The position numbers and the translations under genes were made by a program. A DNA stretch of 64,000 nucleotides from assembly GCF_051020955.1 (NCBI RefSeq), contig NC_135022.1, positions 8,706,463-8,770,462 of the forward strand, read 5' to 3'. The notes under the pieces were generated by a model. The model searched no databases, was not told the DNA's origin, and saw only the letters and a list, made by a program, of their open reading frames with translations. Source of the DNA: Megalopta genalis (Eukaryota > Arthropoda > Insecta > Hymenoptera > Halictidae). Shown here piece by piece: positions 15,098 through 25,149 of the stretch (positions are counted from its first letter, which is position 1; each line of letters opens with the position of its first letter).

Positions 15098-18000
15098 TGG
15101 GGCCCCCGGGCCCGATAATACAAATTAACCTCAACTGCTCGGCCAGAGCGCAGGATCTCCTGTTTCAAGGCCTGGCCGAGCGGGGTGCCGGGTTGGCAGT
15201 CGTGGCGGAGCCGCACAAGGTCCCCAAACATCCACACTGGATGGGGGACTCGATTGGCTCCGCCGCGATTATTTGGGCTGGGAGGCCGGGGTCCCCGCCG
15301 TGCTCGGTTATCGAGCGCGGCCTGGGATACGTGGCCGTCGATTGGGGCGGCACCGCGGTTGTGGCGATATACGCACCTCCGAGGTGGTCCCTCGAAGAGT
15401 TTGAGCAGTATCTGGACGGGGTAGGGAGATGCGTCTCCCGCTGCCATCCCCGTCCGGTGCTGGTCCTGGGGGACTTCAATGCCAAGGCCACGGCTTGGGG
15501 TTCCCCCGGGACTGACTCGAGGGGCCGGGAGGTGCTGGATTGGGCGGCGGGACTGGAGCTCCGTCTCCTGAATACGGGCTCGGTCCATACGTGCGTGCGG
15601 CATAACGGGGGGTCCATCGTTGACCTTTCGTGGGCAACGCCCCCGGCCGCGCGCCGTATTACGGGGTGGAGGGTGGCGGAAGGGGTCGAGACCTTGTCTG
15701 ACCACAGATACATAGTTCTCGACCTCTCCGCCGCCCCACCATCGACACCCCGTCGTCGCCCCGCCGATGAAGGTTCGCCTCAGCCGCGGTGGGCGCTGAA
15801 GCGCCTCGACCAGGACGCTCTGATGGCGGCAGCCCACGTCGTGGCCTGGCCAGCAACACCGGCCGGGCCAGTCGACGGGAATGGGGAGGCCCGTTGGTTC
15901 CGGGGCGCAATGACGTCGGTTTGCGACGTCGCCATGCCACGGGCCAGGGTCTTCCCGAGGAAGGCGGTGTACTGGTGGTCGCGCGAGATAGCGGAATTAC
16001 GCACCGAGTGCGTTCGCGCGCGACGCCAGTACGCTCGCGCCCGTCGACGACGACGAACGGACGACGTGCTGGCTGCCCAGCTGTACGGGCTATATCGGGA
16101 GAAGGTGGTCGCCCTGCAGCTGGCCATCAGGCGAGCAAAGGACCAGGCCTGGCGCGATCTCCTCGGCTCTCTGAACCGAGATCCATGGGGGCGCCCATGC
16201 AAGATGGCATTGGGACGATTGCGTCCCTGGGCGCCCCCCGTGACGGAGAGCCTGGATCCGGGGCTGCTCGGGCGGGTCGTGGACGCTTTATTCCCCGTTA
16301 GCGGGGAGGCGTCCCGGCCCGTCCCTGAGCCAGAGGAACATGAGTGGTCCCCGGATCTTGAGGTCGCGCCGGAGGAGATGGCCGCGGTCGTCCAATGGCT
16401 CCGGGGCAAGAATACCGCCCCGGGGCCGGACGGTATCCCCGGCCGGGTCTGGTTGCTCGCCGCGAGCGTCCTGGGGGAGAGGCTGAGGAGCCTCTACTCT
16501 GGGCTCCTGAGGTCGGGGACGTTCCCCGACCTATGGAGAGAAAGTCGGATGGTCCTCTTGAGGAAGGTTGGGAGGCCGGGGGATTCTCCCTCCTCGTACC
16601 GGCCCATTTGTCTCCTGGATGAGGCGGGCAAGATCTTCGAGAAGATCATTGTTGCCCGCCTCTCCAGACACCTGTCCCGCGACGGCCCAGATCTGGCGGA
16701 CTGCCAGTTTGGCTTCCGGGAGGGGCGATCGACGGTCGACGCTATCGACCGTCTCAAGTCCCTCTCGGACAATGCCGTGGCAAGGGGCGGGGTGTGCTTG
16801 GCGGTGTCCATTGACATCGTCAATGCGTTCAACACCCTGCCCTGGTCCGCCATTAGGGAGGCCCTCGTCGATCACCAGGTGCCTCCCTATCTGAGGCGGG
16901 TGATCGGGGCCTACCTGCGGGACAGGTGGGTTGAATACCCGGGCCGGTGCGGGATGATACGGAGGGAAGTGGACCGCGGGGTCCCGCAGGGGTCCGTTTT
17001 AGGACCGCTCCTGTGGGACCTGGGTTACAACGCGGTCCTGGAGAAGGCCTCCCTGCCCGACGGTGCCACCCTCGTCTGCTACGCGGACGACACGTTGGTG
17101 GTCGCCGTCGGGAGTACCTTCGAGAGGACCATCCGGCGAGCAGAGGTTGCGGTGGCAGCCGTCGTCGCGAGGATCCGCGATCTGGGGCTGAAAATAGCCC
17201 CGGAGAAGGCCGAGGCTGTCTGGTTTCACGGCCGGCCTCGGTCACGGCCACCGGCCAGATCGTGGATCCGGGTTGGAGAAGCCTGCGTAGAGGTGAAGTC
17301 CGAGTTGAAATATCTCGGACTGATCCTCGACAGCCGCTGGAGCTTCGATGCGCATCTCGACCGTCTCGTCCCCCGAGTCGAAAAGGCGGCGGCCTCTTTG
17401 GGCCGCCTGCTGCCCAACCTCGGGGGACCGGGAGATTTGGTGCGCCGCCTATACCTGGGCGTGGTGCGGTCTATGGCCTTATACGGTGCCCCAATATGGG
17501 CGCCGTACGTGATGACCAGCCGGCGCAGCACGCTGTTGTTGCGCCGGCTGCAGAGGCGGATGGCCATCCGCCTCATAAGAGGTTACCGCACCACGTCTAC
17601 CGTGGCGGCGCTTGCTCTGGCGGGAGAACTTCCCTTCGAGCTTCAGGCGGCGGTTCGCTCCTATGTTTATAGGCGCACTAGCATCGCCAGCCGTGCTCGA
17701 GGGGCCCCGCCGGAGCGTGAGACGGTCGAGGGCTTCGAGCTCCAGGCCCGGCGACTAGCGCTCGCCAGATGGCGTGCCGAGCTTTTCTCCCACGCCGGCG
17801 AGCGCGTCCCCGGGGCTCTCCTGCCGCACTTCGCCTCGTGGCGGGAGAGACGGCATGGCAGGCTATCCTACCGAGCGACGCAGGTGTTCACCGGGCATGG
17901 CTGCTTCGGTGTCTACCTGTGTCGCATCGGGCGGGAAGCGACGACGGTGTGCCACCACTGTGGCGCGGAGGAAGACTCGGCGCAGCACACGCTGGAGGAA

Positions 18001-18240
18001 TGTCCCGCCTTTTCAGCGCTGCGCCGAGTCCTAAAACGAGAAGTCGGCCACGACCTCGCACTCTCCAGCCTAGTTGGGGCCATGCTGGAGAGCCCGAAGA
18101 AGTGGACGGCAGCAATCTCTTTCTGCGAGGAAGTTATGTCGCGGAAGGAGGCTGCCGAGCGGGATCGGGAGCTTACAGATCCCGCCCGACGTGCCCGGGG
18201 ACGTCGTGCGCGCCCACGCCAAGAAACCCCGGGCAGCTGA
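15097..18240 (+). CDS. ORF2: APE endonuclease/reverse transcriptase, copy 4
   Basis: I place the start at the TAATG ATG (15097), as in every other copy. A private upstream ATG at 15061 is in frame and would add 12 residues (MRGRDGDGHGCV). Private changes include C25G, R41K, Y368C, D491V, A500S, A855S, C897F, T913A, G1001K, A1004T and R1042Q; R332L is shared with copy 8. This is one of the more diverged ORF2 copies, yet it has no stop or frameshift and all catalytic motifs are present. Confidence 0.96.
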   Translation: MGPPGPIIQINLNCSARAQDLLFQGLAERGAGLAVVAEPHKVPKHPHWMGDSIGSAAIIWAGRPGSPPCSVIERGLGYVAVDWGGTAVVAIYAPPRWSLEEFEQYLDGVGRCVSRCHPRPVLVLGDFNAKATAWGSPGTDSRGREVLDWAAGLELRLLNTGSVHTCVRHNGGSIVDLSWATPPAARRITGWRVAEGVETLSDHRYIVLDLSAAPPSTPRRRPADEGSPQPRWALKRLDQDALMAAAHVVAWPATPAGPVDGNGEARWFRGAMTSVCDVAMPRARVFPRKAVYWWSREIAELRTECVRARRQYARARRRRRTDDVLAAQLYGLYREKVVALQLAIRRAKDQAWRDLLGSLNRDPWGRPCKMALGRLRPWAPPVTESLDPGLLGRVVDALFPVSGEASRPVPEPEEHEWSPDLEVAPEEMAAVVQWLRGKNTAPGPDGIPGRVWLLAASVLGERLRSLYSGLLRSGTFPDLWRESRMVLLRKVGRPGDSPSSYRPICLLDEAGKIFEKIIVARLSRHLSRDGPDLADCQFGFREGRSTVDAIDRLKSLSDNAVARGGVCLAVSIDIVNAFNTLPWSAIREALVDHQVPPYLRRVIGAYLRDRWVEYPGRCGMIRREVDRGVPQGSVLGPLLWDLGYNAVLEKASLPDGATLVCYADDTLVVAVGSTFERTIRRAEVAVAAVVARIRDLGLKIAPEKAEAVWFHGRPRSRPPARSWIRVGEACVEVKSELKYLGLILDSRWSFDAHLDRLVPRVEKAAASLGRLLPNLGGPGDLVRRLYLGVVRSMALYGAPIWAPYVMTSRRSTLLLRRLQRRMAIRLIRGYRTTSTVAALALAGELPFELQAAVRSYVYRRTSIASRARGAPPERETVEGFELQARRLALARWRAELFSHAGERVPGALLPHFASWRERRHGRLSYRATQVFTGHGCFGVYLCRIGREATTVCHHCGAEEDSAQHTLEECPAFSALRRVLKREVGHDLALSSLVGAMLESPKKWTAAISFCEEVMSRKEAAERDRELTDPARRARGRRARPRQETPGS

Positions 18241-18754
18241 GAGTAGGCGGGCGGCGGGTGCACCAGTACATGCTGGTTTCATTGCCCGCCGCCCGCCAAC
18301 AGAGGAGGACTTCCCCTGTTGTGAGTGGGGGACGGCGAGTCGCCTGAAGGAGGCGAGGGCTAATTGTGATCCTCCTCCAACATACTCGTCGTCCCCCTGG
18401 CGGCCGCTGTGATCAGGGCGGGGGCCCTGGTCACCTATCGCGCGGTCGCCGTGTCGGGGCGGTGCGGGGTGCGACCCCTCGCGCCGCCGAATTTAGATGG
18501 ATTTTAGGGGGGAGGATTATATCTCCCCCGGGACGCGGCCGGCCATCCTTACCATCCTGATGGCCGGCCAGGCGAGGGGGAGCCGCGGTAGTGTTCTTCA
18601 AGAGTTCCCGTGGCTCCCCCGTTGAATCGCCAGCGATCGGTCCTGCGTCCTCAGGTCGCCGTGGAGGTTTTAGTGGGTCAAACCCCACACTACCCTCGTC
18701 CCGCTCCCCCGGGCGGGGCGTGGGTGTCTGGCGAGCAGATTTCCTCCACGTAAA

Positions 18755-18796
<42 letters not shown>
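18241..18796 (+). other. 3' UTR and poly(A) of copy 4
   Basis: Carries the 'GGATTATATCTCCCCC' variant of the G-run/C-run hairpin, shared with copies 5 and 8. The AT block reads AATTTAGATGG. The hairpin loop near 18545 has C for G (ATCCTTACC), shared with copy 8. Confidence 0.85.
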
Positions 18797-18798
<2 letters not shown>

Positions 18799-18910
18799 TT
18801 ATGTCAAGGTTATGTCAAGGTTATGTCAAGGTTATGTCAAGGTTATGTCAAGGTTATGTCAAGGTTATGTCAAGGTTATGTCAAGGTTATGTCAAGGTTA
18901 TGTCAAGGTT
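18797..18910 (+). repeat. Telomere-like repeat, 10 units + GGTT
   Basis: Ten perfect 11-bp units plus GGTT between copies 4 and 5. Confidence 0.95.
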
Positions 18911-19281
18911 CCCCCCCGTGTCCGCTACCTTGTCGTGGTGGGGGGGCTTCGTGCCCTAATGATCCTCAAGGCTGTGCTGGCGGGGAATTTATTCCCTGGC
19001 AGGTTCTACCATGCCGGAGTGGCTTGAGGTGAGGGGCCAACTAAAGTCGGACACATACCGTAAACCTGTGGTCATGTTTTACAGGAACGGGGGTCTTGCC
19101 TTAACCGGCCGGGCCGCGAGGATGACAACCTCTCTAAAAAATCCCTAGCCCCAAGCAGTGTTGCGCGGTGAAGAGGGCGTAGCTGGAGTAAGCGCCAGCT
19201 ATGGTTGGTGGGTGCACCAATCGTTAGCGGACAACCCCGGGGTACCTGGCGACCCCCCGGGCGTATTAGCCTTCCCCGGGT
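18911..19281 (+). promoter_or_regulatory. 5' UTR of copy 5
   Basis: Type B leader, 371 bp. The pseudoknot partners are 18911-18924 and 19048-19054. The start-codon hairpin is a full 8-bp Watson-Crick stem here (CCCCGGGT 19274-19281 with ACCCGGGG 19293-19300), with the ATG as the first loop bases. One base differs in the P4-like region (gctgtgctggcggg). Confidence 0.7.
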
Positions 19282-21471
19282 ATGGCGGCTCTACCCGGGG
19301 TGACCTCCTTTCCGACCACACTCGTGGGACCAATTATGGATTCTTTTTCACAAACAACCGGGGAGGGGGGAAACGAGCGTGAGGTGGAGGTGCGCGGGCC
19401 TATCGTGCGCCTCCAAAGATGTACAGAGCCGGTGTCGCGGAGGCATTCTGCAACACGCGGCAAAAAGAGGACCGCAGCGGGCCTTGGTGAGTGCGATGAC
19501 GGGGAGGAGTCAGATTTCTCTGTCTCCTCCCACCACTCATCGCAGAGTGTCCCGGGCTCTTCGTCGGCGAGGAAGAGAGGACGGCCGCCGACGACCGGCG
19601 AATATGTTGGCCTCGCAGAGGCCAAACTTAGGCTGGCCGAGGCTTCGCAGCTGGAGGCCGAGGCAAGGGAGGTGGCGGCGATATTCGACCCGGGTGCCCC
19701 CGTGCCGAGACCATCGCGGTCGAGCGTCCCGCTCCCGGACGAGACGGATATCGCGGAAAATTTCCGCAACCGTCCGACGCGGGATGTCGCGGCCGCTATA
19801 TTGGAGAGCCTGGATGAGGTGGCCAGGATCTCCGGCGTTTCGAAGGGGCTGAAGGGCAACTTGGCCCGCGCCCTGAGGGTGGCCGCTTTAAACGGCAGGG
19901 TGGGGGTGTCCGAGCTTGCGGTTAGGTCAGCAACCGACTCCACGCGTGTCCTGGAGGCCGAGAATGCCGTCCTCAGGGGGCAAATGACGGAGCTGCAGGC
20001 GGAGGTGGCCCGGCTCCGGCAGGTGGTGGAGGCGAGAACGGCTGCTGCTGCAATGCCTCCGCCGCCACGCCCGGGAGAGGGCTCAGTATCGCCGCCGATC
20101 GTCGGCGCCCGGGATTGCCATCGCTCCGGGCAAGAAAAGTCCTCGCCACCACCTGCGGCTGCGCCCGCAGACTTTCTGGCGCAAATAGGCGCCCTGATAG
20201 ACGCCAAATTGGCGTCATTCAGGAGGGAGCTCGCGCCGCGAACGGACTCGGCCCTGCGATCGGTGGCCCCTGGGCCGTCCGTCCCCACACAGTCTTCGGA
20301 CAGGGTGGGGCGGAGGGCGAAGAAGAAGAAGAAAGGTGGGAAATCTGGGGCGGCTATAGCGGCCCAGACGGAGCCCGCTCGACCGCGAGCAGAATCGGCG
20401 CTACCCTCTGCCGCGCCACCACCCCAGGAGGCGTGGTCCCAGGTGGTTGGCCGGAAGGCCAAAAAGGCGGCTGCCAAGGCTACTGCGGCCGCGAATAAAA
20501 AAGGACGGGTGGTCCCGGCGGCCCCCAGGAAGACACGCCTGCCTCCTCGACCGCCACGCACAGCAGCGGTTACCATAACGGTTCCGTCTGGCGTGGACAT
20601 TACTTACGCGCAGGCGATGGCCACTGCCAGGTCCAAGGTGGACCTGGCAGAAATTGGCATCGCCTCGCTGAGGCCGCGAAGGGCGGTGACTGGGGGGTTA
20701 GTTTTGGAGGTCCCTGGCACCGATGGGGCCGCCAAGGCCACCGTCCTCGCCACAAAAGTGGCGGAAGCGCTGTCAGGCACCGGCGTAAAGGTCGCGCGTC
20801 CGGTCAAAAAAGCTGACCTTAGGGTGCGCGGCCTGGTCGATTCGACCACGCCGCCGGAGGTCGCTGCGGCTGTTGCCCGCGTGGGCGGGTGCAGCGAGGG
20901 GGACATCAATACCGGCGAAATTCGGTCTTCCCCCTCGGGATTGGGCACCCTCTGGCTCCGATGTCCTGCCGCGGCCGCTCGCAAGGTTGCTGTCGCGGGT
21001 CGGATAACTGTCGGCTGGACCCAAGCAGCCGTGGAGGCCCTGAGCACCCGGCCTCTGCAGTGTTACCGTTGCCTTGGTGTTGGCCACACCAGTCAGCGGT
21101 GCACCTCTGCCGAGGATAGGTCCGACTGCTGCTATAGATGCGGCAGTCGGGGCCATAAGGTGGCAGCCTGTACGGCCACGCCCAATTGTCCGCTTTGTGC
21201 GGGCGCGGGCAAGCCGTCTGGTCACCGCCTCGGCAGCCGGGCATGTCCTGCCAGTGCGAGGCGAGGCAAGGTAGGCGGCCAAAGGTCGTCTGCCAGATTT
21301 AATAAAAAAGGGAAGGAAACCACGATGGCCAAGGCAGCGACCACCGTGGCCAGCAACGAAATGGCGGCACCGCCTGATGCTACCGCCGCGCCCGCGGGGG
21401 CGGATGGGGCCACTAAAGTCCCTGACGCCACCGCATCCGCGGCCGTGACGGCGATGGACACGGCTGTGTAA
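19282..21471 (+). CDS. ORF1: Gag-like protein, copy 5
   Basis: 729 aa. The N-terminus combines GVTSFPTT (type B) with GPIMDSFSQ (type A). Private changes are K45Q (RLQRC), an Ala-to-Ser just before the zipper (DSTRVLE), KTRLPPRPP, LSGTGVK, TTPPEV and ALSTRPL. In the second zinc knuckle CGSRGHK has Asp to Gly beside the ligand His. All twelve zinc ligands are kept. Confidence 0.95.
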   Translation: MAALPGVTSFPTTLVGPIMDSFSQTTGEGGNEREVEVRGPIVRLQRCTEPVSRRHSATRGKKRTAAGLGECDDGEESDFSVSSHHSSQSVPGSSSARKRGRPPTTGEYVGLAEAKLRLAEASQLEAEAREVAAIFDPGAPVPRPSRSSVPLPDETDIAENFRNRPTRDVAAAILESLDEVARISGVSKGLKGNLARALRVAALNGRVGVSELAVRSATDSTRVLEAENAVLRGQMTELQAEVARLRQVVEARTAAAAMPPPPRPGEGSVSPPIVGARDCHRSGQEKSSPPPAAAPADFLAQIGALIDAKLASFRRELAPRTDSALRSVAPGPSVPTQSSDRVGRRAKKKKKGGKSGAAIAAQTEPARPRAESALPSAAPPPQEAWSQVVGRKAKKAAAKATAAANKKGRVVPAAPRKTRLPPRPPRTAAVTITVPSGVDITYAQAMATARSKVDLAEIGIASLRPRRAVTGGLVLEVPGTDGAAKATVLATKVAEALSGTGVKVARPVKKADLRVRGLVDSTTPPEVAAAVARVGGCSEGDINTGEIRSSPSGLGTLWLRCPAAAARKVAVAGRITVGWTQAAVEALSTRPLQCYRCLGVGHTSQRCTSAEDRSDCCYRCGSRGHKVAACTATPNCPLCAGAGKPSGHRLGSRACPASARRGKVGGQRSSARFNKKGKETTMAKAATTVASNEMAAPPDATAAPAGADGATKVPDATASAAVTAMDTAV

Positions 21472-24400
21472 TGGGGCCCCCGGGCCCGATAATACAAATT
21501 AACCTCAACTGCTCGGCCAGAGCGCAGGATCTACTGTTTCAATGCCTGGCCGAGCGGGGTGCCGGGTTGGCAGTCGTGGCGGAGCCGCACAGGGTCCCCA
21601 AACATCCACACTGGATGGGGGACTCGATTGGCTCCGCCGCGATTATTTGGGCTGGGAGGCCGGGGTCCCCGCCGTGCTCGCTTATCGAGCGCGGCCTGGG
21701 ATACGTGGCCGTTGATTGGGGCGGCACCGCGGTTGTGGCGATATACGCACCTCCGAGGTGGTCCCTCGAAGAGTTTGAGCAGTATCTGGACGGGGTAGGG
21801 AGATGCGTCTCCCGCTGCCATCCCCGTCCGGTGCTGGTCCTGGGGGACTTCAATGCCAAGGCCGCGGCTTGGGGTTCCCCCGGGACTGACTCGAGGGGCC
21901 GGGAGGTGCTGGATTGGGCGGCGGGACTGGAGCTCCGTCTCCTGAACACGGGCTCGGTCCATACGTGCGTGCGGCATAACGGGGGATCCATCGTTGACCT
22001 TTCGTGGGCAACGCCCCCGGCCGCGCGCCGTATTACGGGGTGGAGGGTGGCGGAAGGGGTGGAGACGTTGTCTGACCACAGATACATAGTTCTCGGCCTC
22101 TCCGCCGCCCCACCATCGACACCCCGTCGTCGTCCCGCCGATGAGGGTTCGCCTCAACCGCGGTGGGCGCTGAAGCGCCTCGACCAGGACGCTCTGATGG
22201 CGGCAGCCCACGTCGTGGCCTGGCCAGCAACACCGGCCGGGCGAGTCGACGGGAATGGGGAGGCCCGTTGGTTCCGGGGCGCAATGACGTCGGTTTGCGA
22301 CGTCGCCATGCCCCGGGCCAGGGTCTTCCCGAGGAAGGCGGTGTACTGGTGGTCGTGCGAAATAGCGGAATTACGCACCGCGTGCGTCCGCGCGCGACGC
22401 CAGTACGCTCGCGCCCGTCGACGACGACGTACGGACGACGTGCTGGCTGTCCAGCTGTATGGGAGATATCGGGAGAAGGTGGTCGCCCTGCAGCTGGCCA
22501 TCAGGCGAGCGAAGGACCAGGCCTGGCGCGATCTCCTCGGCTCTCTGAACCGAGATCCGTGGGGGCGCCCATACAAGATGGCTTTGGGACGACTACGTCC
22601 CTGGGCGCCCCCCGTGACGGAGAGCCTGGATCCGGGGCTGCTCGGGCGGGTCGTGGACGCTTTATTCCCCGTTAGCGGGGAGGCGTCCCGGCCCGTCCCT
22701 GAGCCAGAGGAACATGAGTGGTCCCCGGATCTTGAGGTCGCGCCGGAGGAGATGGCCGGGGTCGTCAAATGGCTCCGGGGCAAGAATACCGCCCCGGGGC
22801 CGGACGGTATCCCCGGCCGGGTCTGGTTGCTCGCCGCGAGCGTCCTGGGGGAGAGGCTGAGGAGCCTCTACTCTGGGCTCCTGAGGTCGGGGACGTTCCC
22901 CGACCTATGGAGAGAAAGTCGGATGGTCCTCTTGAGGAAGGATGGGAGGCCGGAGGATTCTCCCTCCGCGTACCGGCCCATTTGTCTCCTGGATGAGGCG
23001 GGCAAGATCTTCGAGAAGATCATTGTTGCCCGCCTCTGCAGACACCTGTCCCGCGACGGCCCAGATCTGGCGGACTGCCAGTTTGGCTTCCGGGAGGGGC
23101 GATCGACGGTCGACGCTATCGACCGTCTCAATTCCCTCTCGGACAATGCCGTGGCAAGGGGCGGGGTGTGCTTGGCGGTGTCCATTGACATCGTCAATGC
23201 GTTCAACACCCTGCCCTGGTCCGCCATTAGGGGGGCCCTCGTCGATCACCAGGTGCCTCCATATCTGAGGCGGGTGATCGGGGCCTACCTGCGGGACAGG
23301 TGGGTCGAATACCCGGGCCGGTACGGGATGATACGGAGGGAAGTGGACCGCGGGGTCCCGCAGGGGTCTGTTTTAGGACCGCTCCTGTGGGACCTGGGTT
23401 ACAACGCGGTCCTGGAAAAGGCCTCCCTGCCCGACGGTGCCACCCTCGTCTGCTACGCGGACGACACGTTGGTGGTCGCCGTCGGAAGTACCTTCGAGAG
23501 GACCATCCGACGAGCAGAGGTTGCGGTGGCAGCCGTCGTCGCGAGGATCCGCGATCTGGGGCTGAAAATAGCCCCGGAGAAGGCCGAGGCTGTCTGGTTC
23601 CACGGACGGCCTCGGTCTCGGCCACCGGCCAGATCGTGGATCCGGGTTGGAGAAGCCTGCGTCGAGGTGAAGTCCCAGTTGAAATATCTCGGACTGATCC
23701 TCGACAGCCGCTGGAGCTTCGATGCGCATCTCAACCGTCTCGTCCCCCGAGTCGAAAAGGCGGCGGCCTCTTTGGGCCGCCTGCTGCCCAACCTCGGGGG
23801 ACCGGGAGATTTGGTGCGCCGCCTATACCTGGGCGTGGTGCGGTCTATGGCCTTATACGGTGCCCCAATATGGGCGCCGTACGTGATGACCAGCCGGCGC
23901 AACACGCTGTTGTTGCGCCGGCTGCAGAGGCGGATGGCCATCCGCCTCATAAGGGGTTACCGCACCACGTCTACCGTGGCGGCGCTTGCTCTGGCGGGAG
24001 AACTTCCCTTCGAGCTTCAGGCGGCGGTGCGCGCCTATGTTTATAGGCGCACAAGCATCGCCAGCCGTGCTCGAGGGGCCCCGCCGGAGCGAGAGACGGT
24101 CGAGGGCTTCGAGCTCCAGGCCCGGCGACTAGCGCTCGCCAGATGGCGTGCCGAGCTTTGCTCCCACGCCGGCGAGCGCGTCCCCGGGGCTCTCCTGCCG
24201 CACTTCACCTCGTGGCGGGAGAGACGGCATGGCAGGCTCACCTACCGAGCGACGCAGGTGTTCACCGGGCATGGCTGCTTCGGTGTCTACCTGTGTCGCA
24301 TCGGGCGGGAAGCGACGACGGTGTGCCACCACTGTGGCGCGGAGGAAGACTCGGCGCAGCACACGCTGGAGGAATGTCCCGCCTTTTCAGCGCTGCGCCG

Positions 24401-24614
24401 AGTCCTAAAACGGGATGTCGGTCACGACCTCGCACTCTCCAGCCTAGTTGGGGCCATGCTGGAGAGCCCGGGGAAGTGGGCTGCAGCAATCTCTTTCTGC
24501 GAGGATGTTATGTCGCGGAAGGAGGCTGCCGAGCGGGATCGGGAGCTTACAGATCCCGCCCGACGTGCCCGGGGACGGCGTGCGCGCCCACGCCGAGAAA
24601 CCCCGGGCAGCTGA
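21471..24614 (+). CDS. ORF2: APE endonuclease/reverse transcriptase, copy 5
   Basis: Intact at 1047 aa. Private changes are T132A (just after the GDFNAK motif), R296C, E304A, A327V, G495E, S523C, K554N, E736Q, D755N, S924T and E982D; D209G, right after SDHRYIVL, is shared with copy 11, and E588G with copies 7 and 8. The many substitutions without any nonsense change fit a recently functional copy. Confidence 0.97.
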   Translation: MGPPGPIIQINLNCSARAQDLLFQCLAERGAGLAVVAEPHRVPKHPHWMGDSIGSAAIIWAGRPGSPPCSLIERGLGYVAVDWGGTAVVAIYAPPRWSLEEFEQYLDGVGRCVSRCHPRPVLVLGDFNAKAAAWGSPGTDSRGREVLDWAAGLELRLLNTGSVHTCVRHNGGSIVDLSWATPPAARRITGWRVAEGVETLSDHRYIVLGLSAAPPSTPRRRPADEGSPQPRWALKRLDQDALMAAAHVVAWPATPAGRVDGNGEARWFRGAMTSVCDVAMPRARVFPRKAVYWWSCEIAELRTACVRARRQYARARRRRRTDDVLAVQLYGRYREKVVALQLAIRRAKDQAWRDLLGSLNRDPWGRPYKMALGRLRPWAPPVTESLDPGLLGRVVDALFPVSGEASRPVPEPEEHEWSPDLEVAPEEMAGVVKWLRGKNTAPGPDGIPGRVWLLAASVLGERLRSLYSGLLRSGTFPDLWRESRMVLLRKDGRPEDSPSAYRPICLLDEAGKIFEKIIVARLCRHLSRDGPDLADCQFGFREGRSTVDAIDRLNSLSDNAVARGGVCLAVSIDIVNAFNTLPWSAIRGALVDHQVPPYLRRVIGAYLRDRWVEYPGRYGMIRREVDRGVPQGSVLGPLLWDLGYNAVLEKASLPDGATLVCYADDTLVVAVGSTFERTIRRAEVAVAAVVARIRDLGLKIAPEKAEAVWFHGRPRSRPPARSWIRVGEACVEVKSQLKYLGLILDSRWSFDAHLNRLVPRVEKAAASLGRLLPNLGGPGDLVRRLYLGVVRSMALYGAPIWAPYVMTSRRNTLLLRRLQRRMAIRLIRGYRTTSTVAALALAGELPFELQAAVRAYVYRRTSIASRARGAPPERETVEGFELQARRLALARWRAELCSHAGERVPGALLPHFTSWRERRHGRLTYRATQVFTGHGCFGVYLCRIGREATTVCHHCGAEEDSAQHTLEECPAFSALRRVLKRDVGHDLALSSLVGAMLESPGKWAAAISFCEDVMSRKEAAERDRELTDPARRARGRRARPRRETPGS

Positions 24615-25149
24615 GAGTAGGCGGGCGGCGGGTGTACCAGAACATGCTGGTTCCATTGCCCGCCGCCCGCCAACAGAGGAGGACCTCCACTGTTGGTAGT
24701 GGGGGATGACGAGTCGCCTGAAGGAGGCGAGGGTTAACTGTAATCCTCCTCCAATATACTCGTCGTCCCCCCGGCGGCCGCTGTGATCAGGGCGGGGGCC
24801 CTGGTCACCTATCGCGCGGTCGCCGTGTCGGGGCGGTGCGGGGTGCGACCCCTCGCGCCGCCGAATTTAAATGGATTTAGGGGGGAGGATTATATCTCCC
24901 CCGGGACGCGGCCGGCCATCGTTACCATCCTGATGGCCGGCCAGGCGAGGGGGAGCCGCGGTAGTGTTCTTCAAGAGTTCCCGTGGCTCCCCCGTTGAAT
25001 CGCCAGAGATCGGTCCTGCGTCCTCAGGTCGCCGTGGAGGTTTTAGTGGGTCAAACCCCACACTACCCTCGTCCCGCTCCCCCGGGCGGGGCGGGGGTGT
25101 CTGGCGAGCAGATTTCCTCCACGTAAAATAAAAAAAAAAAAAAAAAAAA
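24615..25149 (+). other. 3' UTR and poly(A) of copy 5
   Basis: TATATC-type variable hairpin. It has a single-base change in the loop of the 13-bp stem (TGGTTCCATTG) and another at 25017 (CCAGAGATCGG for CCAGCGATCGG). The tail is 20 A. Confidence 0.85.

Larger units (their letters stand above)
12556..18796 (+). mobile_element. Copy 4: complete SART-like retrotransposon
   Basis: A complete unit with a 40-nt poly(A) (18757-18796). It is slightly shorter than its neighbours because ORF1 has lost six codons. Its 5' half resembles copies 3 and 9 (type A leader, RCAEPVSRR). Its ORF1 C-terminus resembles copies 2 and 11. Confidence 0.97.
18911..25149 (+). mobile_element. Copy 5: complete SART-like retrotransposon, mosaic 5' end
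   Basis: Complete unit with 20 A. Its leader is type B ('gaagagggcgtagc', 'aatcgttagcgg'), but within 60 bp of the ORF1 start it switches to the type A coding sequence, so it looks recombinant. It is the copy directly before the long 127-unit repeat tract. Confidence 0.97.
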
